Source of the DNA: Kordiimonas pumila
GTDB taxonomy: Bacteria > Pseudomonadota > Alphaproteobacteria > Sphingomonadales > Kordiimonadaceae
Reading direction: 5' to 3'
Assembly (NCBI RefSeq): GCF_015240255.1
Contig: NZ_CP061205.1
Location: 930,001-994,000 of the forward strand
Length of the DNA: 64,000 nt
The notes beneath the pieces were generated by a model. That model worked only from the letters and a program-made list of their open reading frames with translations, was not told where the DNA came from and did not search any database. Each line of letters opens with the position of its first letter. The stretch's first letter is position 1. Position numbers and translations under genes: made by a program. This document shows, in pieces, positions 33,922 through 43,132 of this stretch.

Positions 33922-35178
33922 TCAGCCCTCTTCATAGGCTTTCGCCACTTCTTCTTTGATGATGCGAATGCCTTCCTGCACAATGTGTGGGTCTTGCGCA
34001 TAGGATACTCTTATACATTCATGCTTGTGCGCCCAGTCGTCACCGAGGCCAACAAAAAAGTTATGGCCCGGCACAATAAGGACGCCGCGTTTTTTAAGGC
34101 GCTCATAGAGTGTTTGGCTGGTAATAGGCAGCCCTTCAAACCAAAGCCACAGGAAGATGGCGCCTTCAGGTTTGTGAATGCGGAAAGGCAGCCCCTCAAG
34201 ACTTTCCCTAAACCATTTCGCTGTCTGGCTTGCGCGGTCTTTGTAAAACGGGGTGATATATTTTTCGCTCAGCGACAGAATTTCGCCTGTTTTAAACATG
34301 GCTTTAGCAAGTGCAGGCCCCAGTGTGCCGCACGCCAAGTTTACAATAGTGTTGGCGTTTGTGAAGGCTTGAATGATGTCTTCACGGGCAACAACAATGC
34401 CGGTACGCACACCCGGCAGGCCAAGCTTAGAAAGGCTCAGTGCCAGAATGATATTGTCATTCCAGTAAGGGGTGGCATCGGTAAACATAATATTAGGGAA
34501 TGGCAGGCCGTATGCCCCATCAATAATGAAGGGAATATCCTGTTCTTTTGCCATGGCATCAAGATGCAGGATTTCATTGTCTGTTAGTACATTACCTGTT
34601 GGGTTTGTCGGGCGTGATACACAGAGGGCAGCGGTGCTTGCATCGAGTTTTAGGCTGGAGAAGTCTACCCGGTATTTAAACAGTGCATCATCGAGTAGCT
34701 CAATATTTGGTTTTGTTGCCGTGAAAAAGCTTTCCGAAAGTCCGGTATCAGCATACCCGAGATATTCTGGTGTAAGAGGCAGGTGGATGGAGGTGTTACG
34801 TCCATCTGGCATGGTGCCAGCAAACATATTGTAGAGTATGAAAAAAGCCGACTGGCTGCCATTTGACACTGCAATATTATGCTCGGTAAGGCCCCAGTTA
34901 AACTGGCTGTTAAGGAACGCAGCAATCTGCTGCCTGAACTCTTTGTCCCCTTGGGGAGACTGGTAAATACCCAGCAAGCTATGCCTTTGTTTGGGGTTGG
35001 CAAGAATGGCTTCAAGTCGTTGCTGGAATGCAGCTTCAACTTCCTTAATGTGACCGGGGTTGCCGCCGCCCATAAAAATCATATCCGGGTTTTCATTAAG
35101 GGCAGTACCAAGATCAAGCATCAATTCAACAGTGCCAGATGGGCTAGTGAATTTTTTACCAAAAGCTGAAAGTTTCAC
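33922..35178 (-). CDS. avtA: Valine-pyruvate transaminase
   Basis: AvtA moves the amino group between valine plus pyruvate and 2-oxoisovalerate plus alanine. The 418-residue class I aminotransferase has the AvtA-type start (FGKKFTSPSGTVELMLDLG), FMGGGNPGHI, and the PLP-lysine motif LSLSKLGLPGVRTG near residue 240. It is the last gene of a minus-strand run with the branched-chain 2-oxoacid dehydrogenase genes, so it probably supplies 2-oxoisovalerate from valine. Confidence 0.9.
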   Translation of the reverse strand: MKLSAFGKKFTSPSGTVELMLDLGTALNENPDMIFMGGGNPGHIKEVEAAFQQRLEAILANPKQRHSLLGIYQSPQGDKEFRQQIAAFLNSQFNWGLTEHNIAVSNGSQSAFFILYNMFAGTMPDGRNTSIHLPLTPEYLGYADTGLSESFFTATKPNIELLDDALFKYRVDFSSLKLDASTAALCVSRPTNPTGNVLTDNEILHLDAMAKEQDIPFIIDGAYGLPFPNIMFTDATPYWNDNIILALSLSKLGLPGVRTGIVVAREDIIQAFTNANTIVNLACGTLGPALAKAMFKTGEILSLSEKYITPFYKDRASQTAKWFRESLEGLPFRIHKPEGAIFLWLWFEGLPITSQTLYERLKKRGVLIVPGHNFFVGLGDDWAHKHECIRVSYAQDPHIVQEGIRIIKEEVAKAYEEG

Positions 35179-35197
35179 AGCGAATATCCTTGTTGCG

Positions 35198-36616
35198 TCA
35201 GTTTGTTATATGAATGGCTTTACCGAGGGCTGCAAGTGATGCTTCCATCGTTGCCTCGCCGAGCGTGGGGTGCACATGAACGGTGTGGGCAAGGTCCTCT
35301 AGGCGTGCGCCCATTTCAAGAGCTAAAGCAAATTCGTTACTTAGTTCTGATACATGGGCCCCAACTGCGTGGATGCCTAAAATAACATGGTCTTCTTTGC
35401 GGGCGGTGATGCGTACAAAGCCGCCGTCTGTACCAGCTTCCATTGTGAGGGCGCGGCCAATAGCGGCAAATGGGAACTTGCCAACAATGACATCATGCCC
35501 GGCGGCCTTTGCTTCGTCAGGTGTCAGGCCAACACCTACGATTTCGGGTTCAGTGAAACATACGGCGGGTATGGCAACCGGATCAAATGCCCGGCGGTGG
35601 CCTGCAATAATCTCTGCAACCATTTCGCCTTGTGCTGATGCCTTGTGTGCCAGCATGGGTTCGCCGACCAAATCGCCAATTGCCCATACATTCTTCATGG
35701 CAGTGCGGCACATTTGGTCAACCTTGATAAAGGCACCGTTCATGTCAATGCACATGGTCTCTAGGCCCCAGCCTTTGGTGTTTGGCGCACGGCCGACGGT
35801 AACCAGCACTTTATTTGCAACAAGGGTGTGTTCCACACCGTCGGCACCGGTATAAACCACAGAGGCTTTGCCATTCTCTGTTTTGGCAGATTGTACTTTG
35901 GCATTTGCCAGAACAGGGGTTTTATGTTTTTTGAGCCATGCCTCGATCGGGCGGGTCATTTCCTTGTCGTACAGCGGCAAAATACGATCCCTGCCTTCAA
36001 GGAAGGTGACATTCGCCCCCAGTTTTCTATATGCAATGCCAAGCTCTAGCCCAATATAACCAGCACCAATAACAACCAGATGTTCTGGTAGTGCTGCAAG
36101 GCTTAGCGCTTCGGTGGATGAAATAACAGCATCACCATAAGGCATGTTTGGCAATTCAACAGCGCTTGACCCATTCGAGAGCAACACGTGTTCAGCCTCA
36201 ATCGTCAGGGGGCCTTCAGGTGTTTCAACAGTGCAGGTTTTGGCGTCAGAAAATGTTGCCCAGCCTTTAACCAGTTCAACACCTGCTTTTTTAAGAAGGG
36301 CCTCAACGCCGCCATTTAGTTTGTCAACAATGCCGCTTTTCCAGTCCATCAACTGTTCCACATTAAGCTTTGGTGTGCTTTCAAGCGATATACCAAGCTT
36401 GGCGCTGTCAGCATGGCTGGAGAGTTCTTCAAACCGTGTTGCAGCATGAATGAGAGCTTTTGATGGAATACAGCCCCGTATCAGGCAGGTGCCGCCCGCG
36501 CGGTCTGCTTCAACAATAATGGTATCAAGGCCAAGCTGGCCAGCACGAATGGCGGCAACATACCCGCCAGGGCCAGCGCCCACCACCAGTAATGTGCAGG
36601 ATTTTTTATTACTCAT
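35198..36616 (-). CDS. lpdA: Dihydrolipoyl dehydrogenase (E3)
   Basis: E3 reoxidises the dihydrolipoyl arms of E2 using FAD and a redox disulfide and passes electrons to NAD+. The 472-residue product has the FAD motif VVGAGPGGYVAAIRAGQLG, the disulfide motif GGTCLIRGCIPSKALIHA, the NAD motif VIGAGYIGLELG and the C-terminal HxxxxE pair (HVHPTLGE). ATG 36616 follows GAGGAAG and lies one base after the E2 stop. Its place with E1 and E2 indicates a dedicated E3 for branched-chain acids. Confidence 0.93.
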   Translation of the reverse strand: MSNKKSCTLLVVGAGPGGYVAAIRAGQLGLDTIIVEADRAGGTCLIRGCIPSKALIHAATRFEELSSHADSAKLGISLESTPKLNVEQLMDWKSGIVDKLNGGVEALLKKAGVELVKGWATFSDAKTCTVETPEGPLTIEAEHVLLSNGSSAVELPNMPYGDAVISSTEALSLAALPEHLVVIGAGYIGLELGIAYRKLGANVTFLEGRDRILPLYDKEMTRPIEAWLKKHKTPVLANAKVQSAKTENGKASVVYTGADGVEHTLVANKVLVTVGRAPNTKGWGLETMCIDMNGAFIKVDQMCRTAMKNVWAIGDLVGEPMLAHKASAQGEMVAEIIAGHRRAFDPVAIPAVCFTEPEIVGVGLTPDEAKAAGHDVIVGKFPFAAIGRALTMEAGTDGGFVRITARKEDHVILGIHAVGAHVSELSNEFALALEMGARLEDLAHTVHVHPTLGEATMEASLAALGKAIHITN

Positions 36617-36617
36617 A

Positions 36618-37910
36618 TCATGCTTCCTCAACAAAGATGGCACCGGGGGTTTCAAGAATGTGCTTTAAAGCCTGCACCAGCTGTGCACCGTCAAACCCGT
36701 CGACAATACGGTGGTCAAATGATGAAGACAGATTCATCATTTTGCGAATGACAATCGTGCCGTCTTTCACGACGGGCCTTTCCTGTATTTTGTTAACGCC
36801 GATAATGGATGTCTCAGGGGCATTGATAATAGGTGTTGTGGCAACGCCGCCAATCGCCCCAAGGCTGGTGATGGTAATGGTTGAGCCACTTAGCTCATCG
36901 GTTTTGGCGGTGCCATTTCTGGCGGCATCTGACACACGGGCGATTTCTGCGGCAACTTGCCAAATGCTCAGACTTTCAGCATGCTTTATAACGGGCACCA
37001 TCAGGCCTGCATCTGTCATAACTGCAATGCCGGCGTGGACCGCTTCAAACTGAGCTAATACTCCAGCTTCGTCGTCGTAGCGTGCGTTGCAGTGCGGGAA
37101 ACGTGGCAGAATTTTAACAAGTGCCTGTACTAGGAAGGGTAATAGCGTCAGCTTTGGTAGGCCTTCTGCGCGGGTGGCATTAAGATGCTGTCGCAGCTCC
37201 TCAAGCCCTGTCACGTCTATTTCCTCAATATAAGAATAATGCGGAATAGTGCGTTTGGACTGCTGCATTTTTTGTGCGATCAAACGGCGCATGCCAATGA
37301 TTTTTACATCCGTGTGGCCTTGGCGTTTGGTTTTACCGGGCCGGACAGCAAGCGCCCCGCCGGCTGCAATGAAAGCATCCAGGTCTTTATGGCTTATACG
37401 ACCAGCCGGGCCACTGCCGGGCACTGCGGCAAGATCAATCGCTTCATCGCGGGCACGTTGCCGAACAGAGGGGGAAGCCAGCACGCCGGTGCCGAACAGT
37501 ACGGTTTCAGGGGTTTTGCGGCCTGCGGGTTTTGTAGCCGCTGCCTCTTGATGCATAGCTTGTTGTTTCACTGGGGCAGGTGCTGCGGCAAGCTCTGGCT
37601 TTACATCAGGTTCGGCAGGCTTGCTGGTGGATGGCTCAGGTTTTTCAGGAGCAGAAACATTGCCGTCGCCCTCTACTTCAAAGCAGATCATTTCGCGGCC
37701 AACTGCCAAAATTTCGCCCGCCACACAGGCAAGCGAAACAACTGTGCCGCTCACGGGGGAGCTAACCTCAACATTGGCTTTGTCGGTCATAACATCAGCA
37801 ATATGTTGGTCTTCTTCAACTGTATCACCGGGCTTTACGTGCCATGCGGTAATTTCAGATTCAACAATACCTTCCCCGAGGTCAGGCAATTTAAAACTAA
37901 AGTGTCCCAT
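36618..37910 (-). CDS. bkdB: Branched-chain 2-oxoacid dehydrogenase E2 (dihydrolipoamide acyltransferase)
   Basis: E2 accepts the acyl group on lipoyl-lysine and passes it to CoA. The 430-residue product has one lipoyl domain with the lipoylated lysine in VMTDKANVEV (about 45), a Pro/Ala-rich linker, a peripheral-subunit-binding domain (ASPSVRQRARDEAIDLAAVPG) and a catalytic domain ending in SSSFDHRIVDG. The single lipoyl domain with MTDKA is typical of branched-chain rather than pyruvate E2. ATG 37910 gives the standard MGHFSFKLPDLGEG start. Confidence 0.93.
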   Translation of the reverse strand: MGHFSFKLPDLGEGIVESEITAWHVKPGDTVEEDQHIADVMTDKANVEVSSPVSGTVVSLACVAGEILAVGREMICFEVEGDGNVSAPEKPEPSTSKPAEPDVKPELAAAPAPVKQQAMHQEAAATKPAGRKTPETVLFGTGVLASPSVRQRARDEAIDLAAVPGSGPAGRISHKDLDAFIAAGGALAVRPGKTKRQGHTDVKIIGMRRLIAQKMQQSKRTIPHYSYIEEIDVTGLEELRQHLNATRAEGLPKLTLLPFLVQALVKILPRFPHCNARYDDEAGVLAQFEAVHAGIAVMTDAGLMVPVIKHAESLSIWQVAAEIARVSDAARNGTAKTDELSGSTITITSLGAIGGVATTPIINAPETSIIGVNKIQERPVVKDGTIVIRKMMNLSSSFDHRIVDGFDGAQLVQALKHILETPGAIFVEEA

Positions 37911-37923
37911 TGCTGTTATCCTC

Positions 37924-38940
37924 TTAATTTGTTTCAAGGGTGCGCTGTAGCGCTTCAATGATGCGGGTTTGGCTGGGGAAATATTCCCATTCGAAAGCAT
38001 GGGGGTAGGGTGTATCCCAGCCGGTGACACGCTCTATCGGGGCTTTTAGATGCCAGAAACACGCTTCTTGCACTTCAGCGACCAGTTCAGCGCCAAAGCC
38101 ACTTGTGCGGGTTGCTTCGTGGATGATGACACAGCGGCCCGTTTTGGCAACCGAGGCGGTGATGGTTTCTGTGTCGAGAGGGAGCAAGCTCCGAAGGTCA
38201 ATGAGTTCGGCGTTAATACCGCTTGCCTTTATGGCAGCCTCTGCGACATGCACCATGGTGCCGTAGGTAAGGACCGTCACATCGCTCCCTTCCTGCCAGA
38301 TAGAGGCTTTACCAATCGGGATAGTATAGTGGCCTTCAGGTACTTCGCCAGCAGGGTGGGCATTCCAGCTTTTCTGATCAACACTACCATGGCCGTAAAA
38401 AGGCCCATTATAAATGCGTTTTGGCTCAAAAAAGATAACCGGGTCATCATCTTCGATTGCGCTAATCAACAGGCCTTTTGCGTCGTAAGGCGTGGCTGGC
38501 ATAATTGTTTTCAGGCCGCATACATGGGTAAAGATGCCCTCTGGGCTTTGCGAGTGGGTTTGGCCACCGCGAATGCCGCCACCGCAAGGTGCCCTTACGG
38601 TGACAGGTGCCCAGTACTCCCCGCCGCTACGGTGCCGCAGCCGCGCTAGTTCGCTGATAATCTGATCTATTGCTGGATAGATATAATCGGCGAATTGCAT
38701 TTCAACAACAGGTCGTAGGCCGTTCACACCCATACCGATTGCAGCAGCTACAATGCCACCTTCTGCGATAGGTGCGTCGATTGCGCGGTGCGCACCGTAT
38801 TTTTTATAAAGGCCTTCTGTGCACCGGAAAACGCCGCCGAAGTACCCAACATCCTGCCCCATTACAAATACATTTGGGTCTTTTGCCATTGTGCAATCAA
38901 GCGCTGAGTTGATGGCCTGTACCATTGTCATTTTAGCCAT
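37924..38940 (-). CDS. bkdA2: Branched-chain 2-oxoacid dehydrogenase E1 beta subunit
   Basis: This is the beta half of the thiamine-diphosphate E1 that decarboxylates 2-oxoacids of valine, leucine and isoleucine. The 338-residue product shows GQDVGYFGGVFRCTEGL, PIAEGGIVAAAIGMGVNGLRP, the EMQFADYIYPA segment and GGGIRGGQTHSQSPEG, which match the branched-chain type. It lies five bases from the E1-alpha stop and 13 bases from the E2 start. Confidence 0.94.
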   Translation of the reverse strand: MAKMTMVQAINSALDCTMAKDPNVFVMGQDVGYFGGVFRCTEGLYKKYGAHRAIDAPIAEGGIVAAAIGMGVNGLRPVVEMQFADYIYPAIDQIISELARLRHRSGGEYWAPVTVRAPCGGGIRGGQTHSQSPEGIFTHVCGLKTIMPATPYDAKGLLISAIEDDDPVIFFEPKRIYNGPFYGHGSVDQKSWNAHPAGEVPEGHYTIPIGKASIWQEGSDVTVLTYGTMVHVAEAAIKASGINAELIDLRSLLPLDTETITASVAKTGRCVIIHEATRTSGFGAELVAEVQEACFWHLKAPIERVTGWDTPYPHAFEWEYFPSQTRIIEALQRTLETN

Positions 38941-38945
38941 TTTAT

Positions 38946-40196
38946 CTATATCCCCATTTGCTGACGTTGCTTGCGTAGGTGGTCTGGCATTTCCTTGAAC
39001 ACATCCTCAAACATGGTGGGTATGGGCCAATGGGGGCCTTCATCCAGCGAGCCGTAGGAAATTGCTTCTTTCCAGTCTTTTGTGACGGAGGCGGCCAGTT
39101 CTTCGGCGAGTGCTGTATGCTGTTCTTCGCTCCAGACACCAAGGCTAATGAGATGTTGCTTGAGGCGCTCAATCGGGTCGCCAAGCGGCCATGCTTTGCC
39201 CTCACCAGCAGCGCGGTAAGCGTCTGGATTATCGCTGGTTGAATGGCCTTCCGTGCGGTATGTAAACTGCTCAATGAAGGTTGGGCCGTACCCAAGGCGC
39301 GCACGCTCTGCTGCCCATTTGGTAACAGCGTAAACGGCCAGAAAGTCATTGCCGTCTACCCTAAGGCTCGGGATATTAAAGCCAATACCGCGCGCGGCAA
39401 AGGTTGTACCTGCTGAGGCAAAAGACTGCGGGGTAGAAATAGCCCACTGGTTATTGACCACATTCAGAATAACCGGTGCCTGATAGGTGGCGGCAAACAA
39501 AAGCGCGTGGTGAAAATCAGCTTCTGCTGTGCTGCCATCGCCCACCCACGCACTGGCAATATGGCTTTCCCCTTTATAGGCGGAGGCCATCGCCCAACCT
39601 ACGGCTTGGCTATACTGGGTGGCAAGGTTACCGGAAATGCTGAAAAAGTTACCTTCTTTCCAGCTATAGAAAACTGGCATCTGGCGGCCTTTAAGGTTGT
39701 CGCGCGCGTTCGAGATACAGTGACACATCATGTCGACTAGCGACCGTTCGCGAACAAACAGCAGCCCTTGCTGCCGGTAGGATGGAAACAGCATGTCGCC
39801 GCTTTCAAGTGCCATTGCCTGTGCCACGGCGATTGCTTCTTCGCCGGTGCATTTCATGTAAAAGGAAAGCTTGCCCTGTCGCTGCATGCGGAACATGCGA
39901 TCATCGTAGGCACGGACATGTACCATATGACGCAAACCTTTAAGCAGTTCGTCCGTTTGTATTTCAGGCTGCCACGGTCCAACTGCACAGCCTTTGTCGT
40001 CAAGAACACGAATAAGGCTGTAGGCTAGATCCTGAATATCCAGCGCATTGCAGTTAATGTCTGGCTTGGGGGCTGCACCTGCTGCGGGAATGTTTAAAGT
40101 GCTGAAATCGGGAGGGCTGCCGGGCCGTGACGATGCCTTTGGTACAAACAGCCGGCTTTTGTATGCCGGCTCAGCTTTTTGGTCTGTTTCAGTCAT
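38946..40196 (-). CDS. bkdA1: Branched-chain 2-oxoacid dehydrogenase E1 alpha subunit
   Basis: This is the alpha half of E1, carrying the thiamine-diphosphate motif WVGDGSTAEADFHHAL to NQWAIS near residue 210-240. The 416-residue product also has the SYRQQGLLF and GHSTSDNPDAYR segments, the latter a phosphorylation-loop-like region. ATG 40196 has GGGAG upstream. It is the first gene of the bkdA1-bkdA2-bkdB-lpdA-avtA operon; its promoter must lie in the AT-rich stretch above 40196. Confidence 0.94.
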   Translation of the reverse strand: MTETDQKAEPAYKSRLFVPKASSRPGSPPDFSTLNIPAAGAAPKPDINCNALDIQDLAYSLIRVLDDKGCAVGPWQPEIQTDELLKGLRHMVHVRAYDDRMFRMQRQGKLSFYMKCTGEEAIAVAQAMALESGDMLFPSYRQQGLLFVRERSLVDMMCHCISNARDNLKGRQMPVFYSWKEGNFFSISGNLATQYSQAVGWAMASAYKGESHIASAWVGDGSTAEADFHHALLFAATYQAPVILNVVNNQWAISTPQSFASAGTTFAARGIGFNIPSLRVDGNDFLAVYAVTKWAAERARLGYGPTFIEQFTYRTEGHSTSDNPDAYRAAGEGKAWPLGDPIERLKQHLISLGVWSEEQHTALAEELAASVTKDWKEAISYGSLDEGPHWPIPTMFEDVFKEMPDHLRKQRQQMGI

Positions 40197-40501
40197 CGCG
40201 GTATTCTCCCATAACATTACCGTGACAGGCGAACGCCTAGGCGTTTCGTAGCCTGTTTTCTGTCTGTGTAATTATAGAGAAAAACGCGAGAATAAAGTAT
40301 TCGTAGTGTGAGGTTTCGAGAGGTATTATTGTATATATAATACTATATAATTTATTTAATTATATAAATAATACACATTATAAAAATATATAGCATTATA
40401 TATTTAATATATGGAAGCGCGACTCTGGCGCGCGGGCATGAGTGTTTCTGTGGGGAGGGGTTAAGATTAAGGCTGCCTGAAAGGTGGTATAGCGCGGCAT
40501 A
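40197..40501. other. AT-rich promoter region of the bkd operon
   Basis: The gap of about 370 bases between bkdA1 and the third TonB receptor holds no gene. Its middle (about 40325-40415) is extremely AT-rich with TATATA tracts. That would suit an UP element or a nucleoid-protein site, but no defined operator can be read. Confidence 0.5.
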
Positions 40502-40531
40502 AAAAAGGGGGCCGATTGGCCCCCTTTTTAT
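40502..40531 (-). terminator. Rho-independent terminator of the third TonB receptor
   Basis: AAAAAGGGGGCC pairs with GGCCCCCTTTTT around GATT (40502-40529). The arms provide a U-tract on either strand; the nearest gene end is the receptor at 40564 on the minus strand. Confidence 0.9.
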
Positions 40532-40563
40532 AGAGTGATTTTATATGCTATTTGTGAATAGCC

Positions 40564-42804
40564 TTACATGTGCCAGCTAAACTTGAAACCGATTGAACGT
40601 GGGCGTGTGATCGATCCAAGAGGTTGTGGATAAAAGTCACCGAACGGCGCGTTGAGAATGCCGTATTTGTCAAACAGGTTCTCTACATAGAAGGCTACTT
40701 CCACATTTTCCTGCACTTGCAAGGTTGCCCGTGCATCAACGAGGTGATAGCCGCCCCGCTGTGTCACTGACCCAAAGGCAACAGGCGCAGACGACAGGTA
40801 GGTGTGCGAGATGCTAACACGCGGCGCAAGGGCCACATCAGCAAAGTTGAAGTTCAACGTGTTGGCAATTGACCACTTTGAGGCACCCGGCAGTGTTGTG
40901 CCTTCAGGGTAACCACCAAGGCCGTTTGCGGCGAATGTATCAGGCACAAATTCGCTTACTTCAGCATCCAGATACGTGATGTTTGTGCTGAAATCAACGA
41001 CTTCGTTAGCACGGAACATAGCAGAAAGCTCGAGACCGTTGATTTCTGAACCGCCAGCGTTCACCACATAAGAGTAGAAGAAAGGTGCCGGGGTGAACAG
41101 ACGTACCTGCATGTCAGACCACTTGAGGTGGAAGGCGGTTAGGTCAATCTTAAGTCTGTTTTCCATCAGATCAAAGCGGGTGCCGATCTCATAGTTTTCA
41201 AGATTATCGGGTGCATAAGCTGCATCAACCGTGCCAGCAGGTAACCGTCCTGCGTTAGGGTTTACACCGCCGATACGGAAGCCTTCAGAATAGCGTGCGA
41301 AGATCATGAAATCATCATTTGGCTGATACTTCACAGTGACTTTTGGTGTAAAGCCATCTGCGCTTTCAGGGCCACCAAACTGTGTACCAACTGCGTCAAC
41401 TGAGCCGATAAAGGCAGCACTTGGTGGGATGATAACCTGTGTTTCACTGGATGCATCAAAATAGCGGCCACCAGCTGTGATGCTGATTGCGTCTGTTACA
41501 TCAAAAGTCACTTCACCAAAAATGCCGAAGTCTTCGTTTTCCTGATCAACGACATACTGGCTGATATAATCATTTGGTGCCACGAGGGAACCGGAAACGC
41601 CGCCGAAAAGGTCAGGGTTTGCATCAATGTAATCAGCAGCCCCTGCCTGATAAACAGCGTCGTTTGAATCCTTGGTGCTTTCTGCATATGAAACGCCCAC
41701 TAACCAGCTAAAGCGGCTATCATTTTCTTTTGATGCTAGACGTGCTTCAAAATGTTTGCTGTCGGATTCAGCAAAGCCATCAGACCAAGTTGGCTCGCCA
41801 GCCACCAGATACCCTGATGTTGAATAATCAAAAACAATATAGCTTTCTTTGCTCGCTAGAGCGCCGAGCACAGTGAGGTCCGCAAAGCCAAGGTCTTGTT
41901 CGATCTTAAGGCTGTGCAAAAGCATTTCTGTTTCGTGTGGTTCAGCGACAACTGTGTTACGTGTCAGTGTAGGGACAGTCAGGTATGTTGCATCATCAAG
42001 ATTTGTTTCCTGATACATGGTCATCCATGAGATCTTCGTTTTGTCACTTGGTGTGAACACAACAGAACCGCGCAGACCGCGTACAGACAGGTCGTTTACG
42101 CCGTCTTGACCAGTGCCGATGTTGTCAATAAAGCCTGCATCAAAGCGCTCGAGGGCAACAACGCGCACTGCAAGTTTGTCTTCAATGATGGGGGCATTAA
42201 ACATGCCTTTGGCTGTGTAGTTTGGCTCGCCAGCATTACGTGTGCTACCGATAGAAGCTTCAAACGCAGCATCAAATTCGGATGGATCTGCTTCTTTGGC
42301 AATATAGTTTACAAGGCCGCCAAGGGCTGCAGCACCGTACAAGGACCCTTGTGGGCCACGAAGAACTTCAACGCGCTCAAGGTCAAAGGTGTCAACGTCA
42401 GGGATAACGATCGGCCAACCAGCTTCATTGAGCGGTATTTCGTTGATGTAGTAACCAACGGTTGTTTGGCCCTGCTCGTGGTATGTAGAGGCAGATACAC
42501 CGCGAATAATAACTTCTGATACACCCGGCTGGTAGTCATTAAAGTGTACGCCAGGCAGGGTTGTGATATAATCAGACAGGCTTTCGGCGCCCATGTCAGA
42601 AAGCTGTGATCCAGTAACCGCACTAATAGCGCCCGCTACAGACCTTAGGCTTTCAGAACGTTTGTTGGCTGTTACGATAATCTCTTCAAAGACAGTGTCT
42701 TCTTTTCCCGCTTCAGCGGCGATAGTGGCTGGTATTGTTGCTGCATAACCGAGCAAGGCGCCACCAGTCATCAAGAATTTTTTCCAGTTTGTTGAGCAAA
42801 GCAT
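40564..42804 (-). CDS. TonB-dependent receptor (no STN domain)
   Basis: The 746-residue outer-membrane receptor has a signal peptide (LLGYAATIPATIAA), a TonB box region FEEIIVTANKRSESL, a plug with VEVLRGPQGSLYGAAALGG and a barrel ending in FKFSWHM. The ribosome site GGGAGG is strong. The ligand is unknown. Across a 328-base gap it faces three plus-strand genes for an esterase, a deacetylase-like enzyme and a PepSY membrane protein, which may process what it imports. Confidence 0.9.
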   Translation of the reverse strand: MLCSTNWKKFLMTGGALLGYAATIPATIAAEAGKEDTVFEEIIVTANKRSESLRSVAGAISAVTGSQLSDMGAESLSDYITTLPGVHFNDYQPGVSEVIIRGVSASTYHEQGQTTVGYYINEIPLNEAGWPIVIPDVDTFDLERVEVLRGPQGSLYGAAALGGLVNYIAKEADPSEFDAAFEASIGSTRNAGEPNYTAKGMFNAPIIEDKLAVRVVALERFDAGFIDNIGTGQDGVNDLSVRGLRGSVVFTPSDKTKISWMTMYQETNLDDATYLTVPTLTRNTVVAEPHETEMLLHSLKIEQDLGFADLTVLGALASKESYIVFDYSTSGYLVAGEPTWSDGFAESDSKHFEARLASKENDSRFSWLVGVSYAESTKDSNDAVYQAGAADYIDANPDLFGGVSGSLVAPNDYISQYVVDQENEDFGIFGEVTFDVTDAISITAGGRYFDASSETQVIIPPSAAFIGSVDAVGTQFGGPESADGFTPKVTVKYQPNDDFMIFARYSEGFRIGGVNPNAGRLPAGTVDAAYAPDNLENYEIGTRFDLMENRLKIDLTAFHLKWSDMQVRLFTPAPFFYSYVVNAGGSEINGLELSAMFRANEVVDFSTNITYLDAEVSEFVPDTFAANGLGGYPEGTTLPGASKWSIANTLNFNFADVALAPRVSISHTYLSSAPVAFGSVTQRGGYHLVDARATLQVQENVEVAFYVENLFDKYGILNAPFGDFYPQPLGSITRPRSIGFKFSWHM

Positions 42805-43097
42805 CGCTTTGTCCTCCCGTTTGTTAATTGTAAATATAATTTACTTTATTCGGCACTGCGGGGCCTGAGTTTGATTCGCCCTCTCTGCCGCTTGGTGCAT
42901 ATATAGTAGGCTATCTTCTGGCCGAAAAAGCGTTTTCTAGGGTCAATTAGTTGCTCAATCAGGCCAAGTAGCATTATGCGGGATTTTGAAAGGCCAGATT
43001 GTGGCCCATTCTAAATAGACATAGGCCCATCTCGTGCAGCCTAAAGGTATGTTGCCGAGGTAATTATAGTGCCGAGCCACACCGGGGAGAAGGTAAC

Positions 43098-43118
43098 ATG
43101 ACACTTTCTTGTTGGTAG
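43098..43118 (+). other. Candidate six-residue leader peptide ahead of the esterase gene
   Basis: ATG at 43098 follows a near-ideal ribosome site (GGGGAGAAGG) and reads MTLSCW then TAG, 14 bases before the esterase ATG at 43133, which has no good site of its own. Reinitiation or leader control is possible but unproven. The rest of 42805-43097 shows no gene. Confidence 0.35.
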
Positions 43119-43132
43119 GTATAGTCTGTTAA

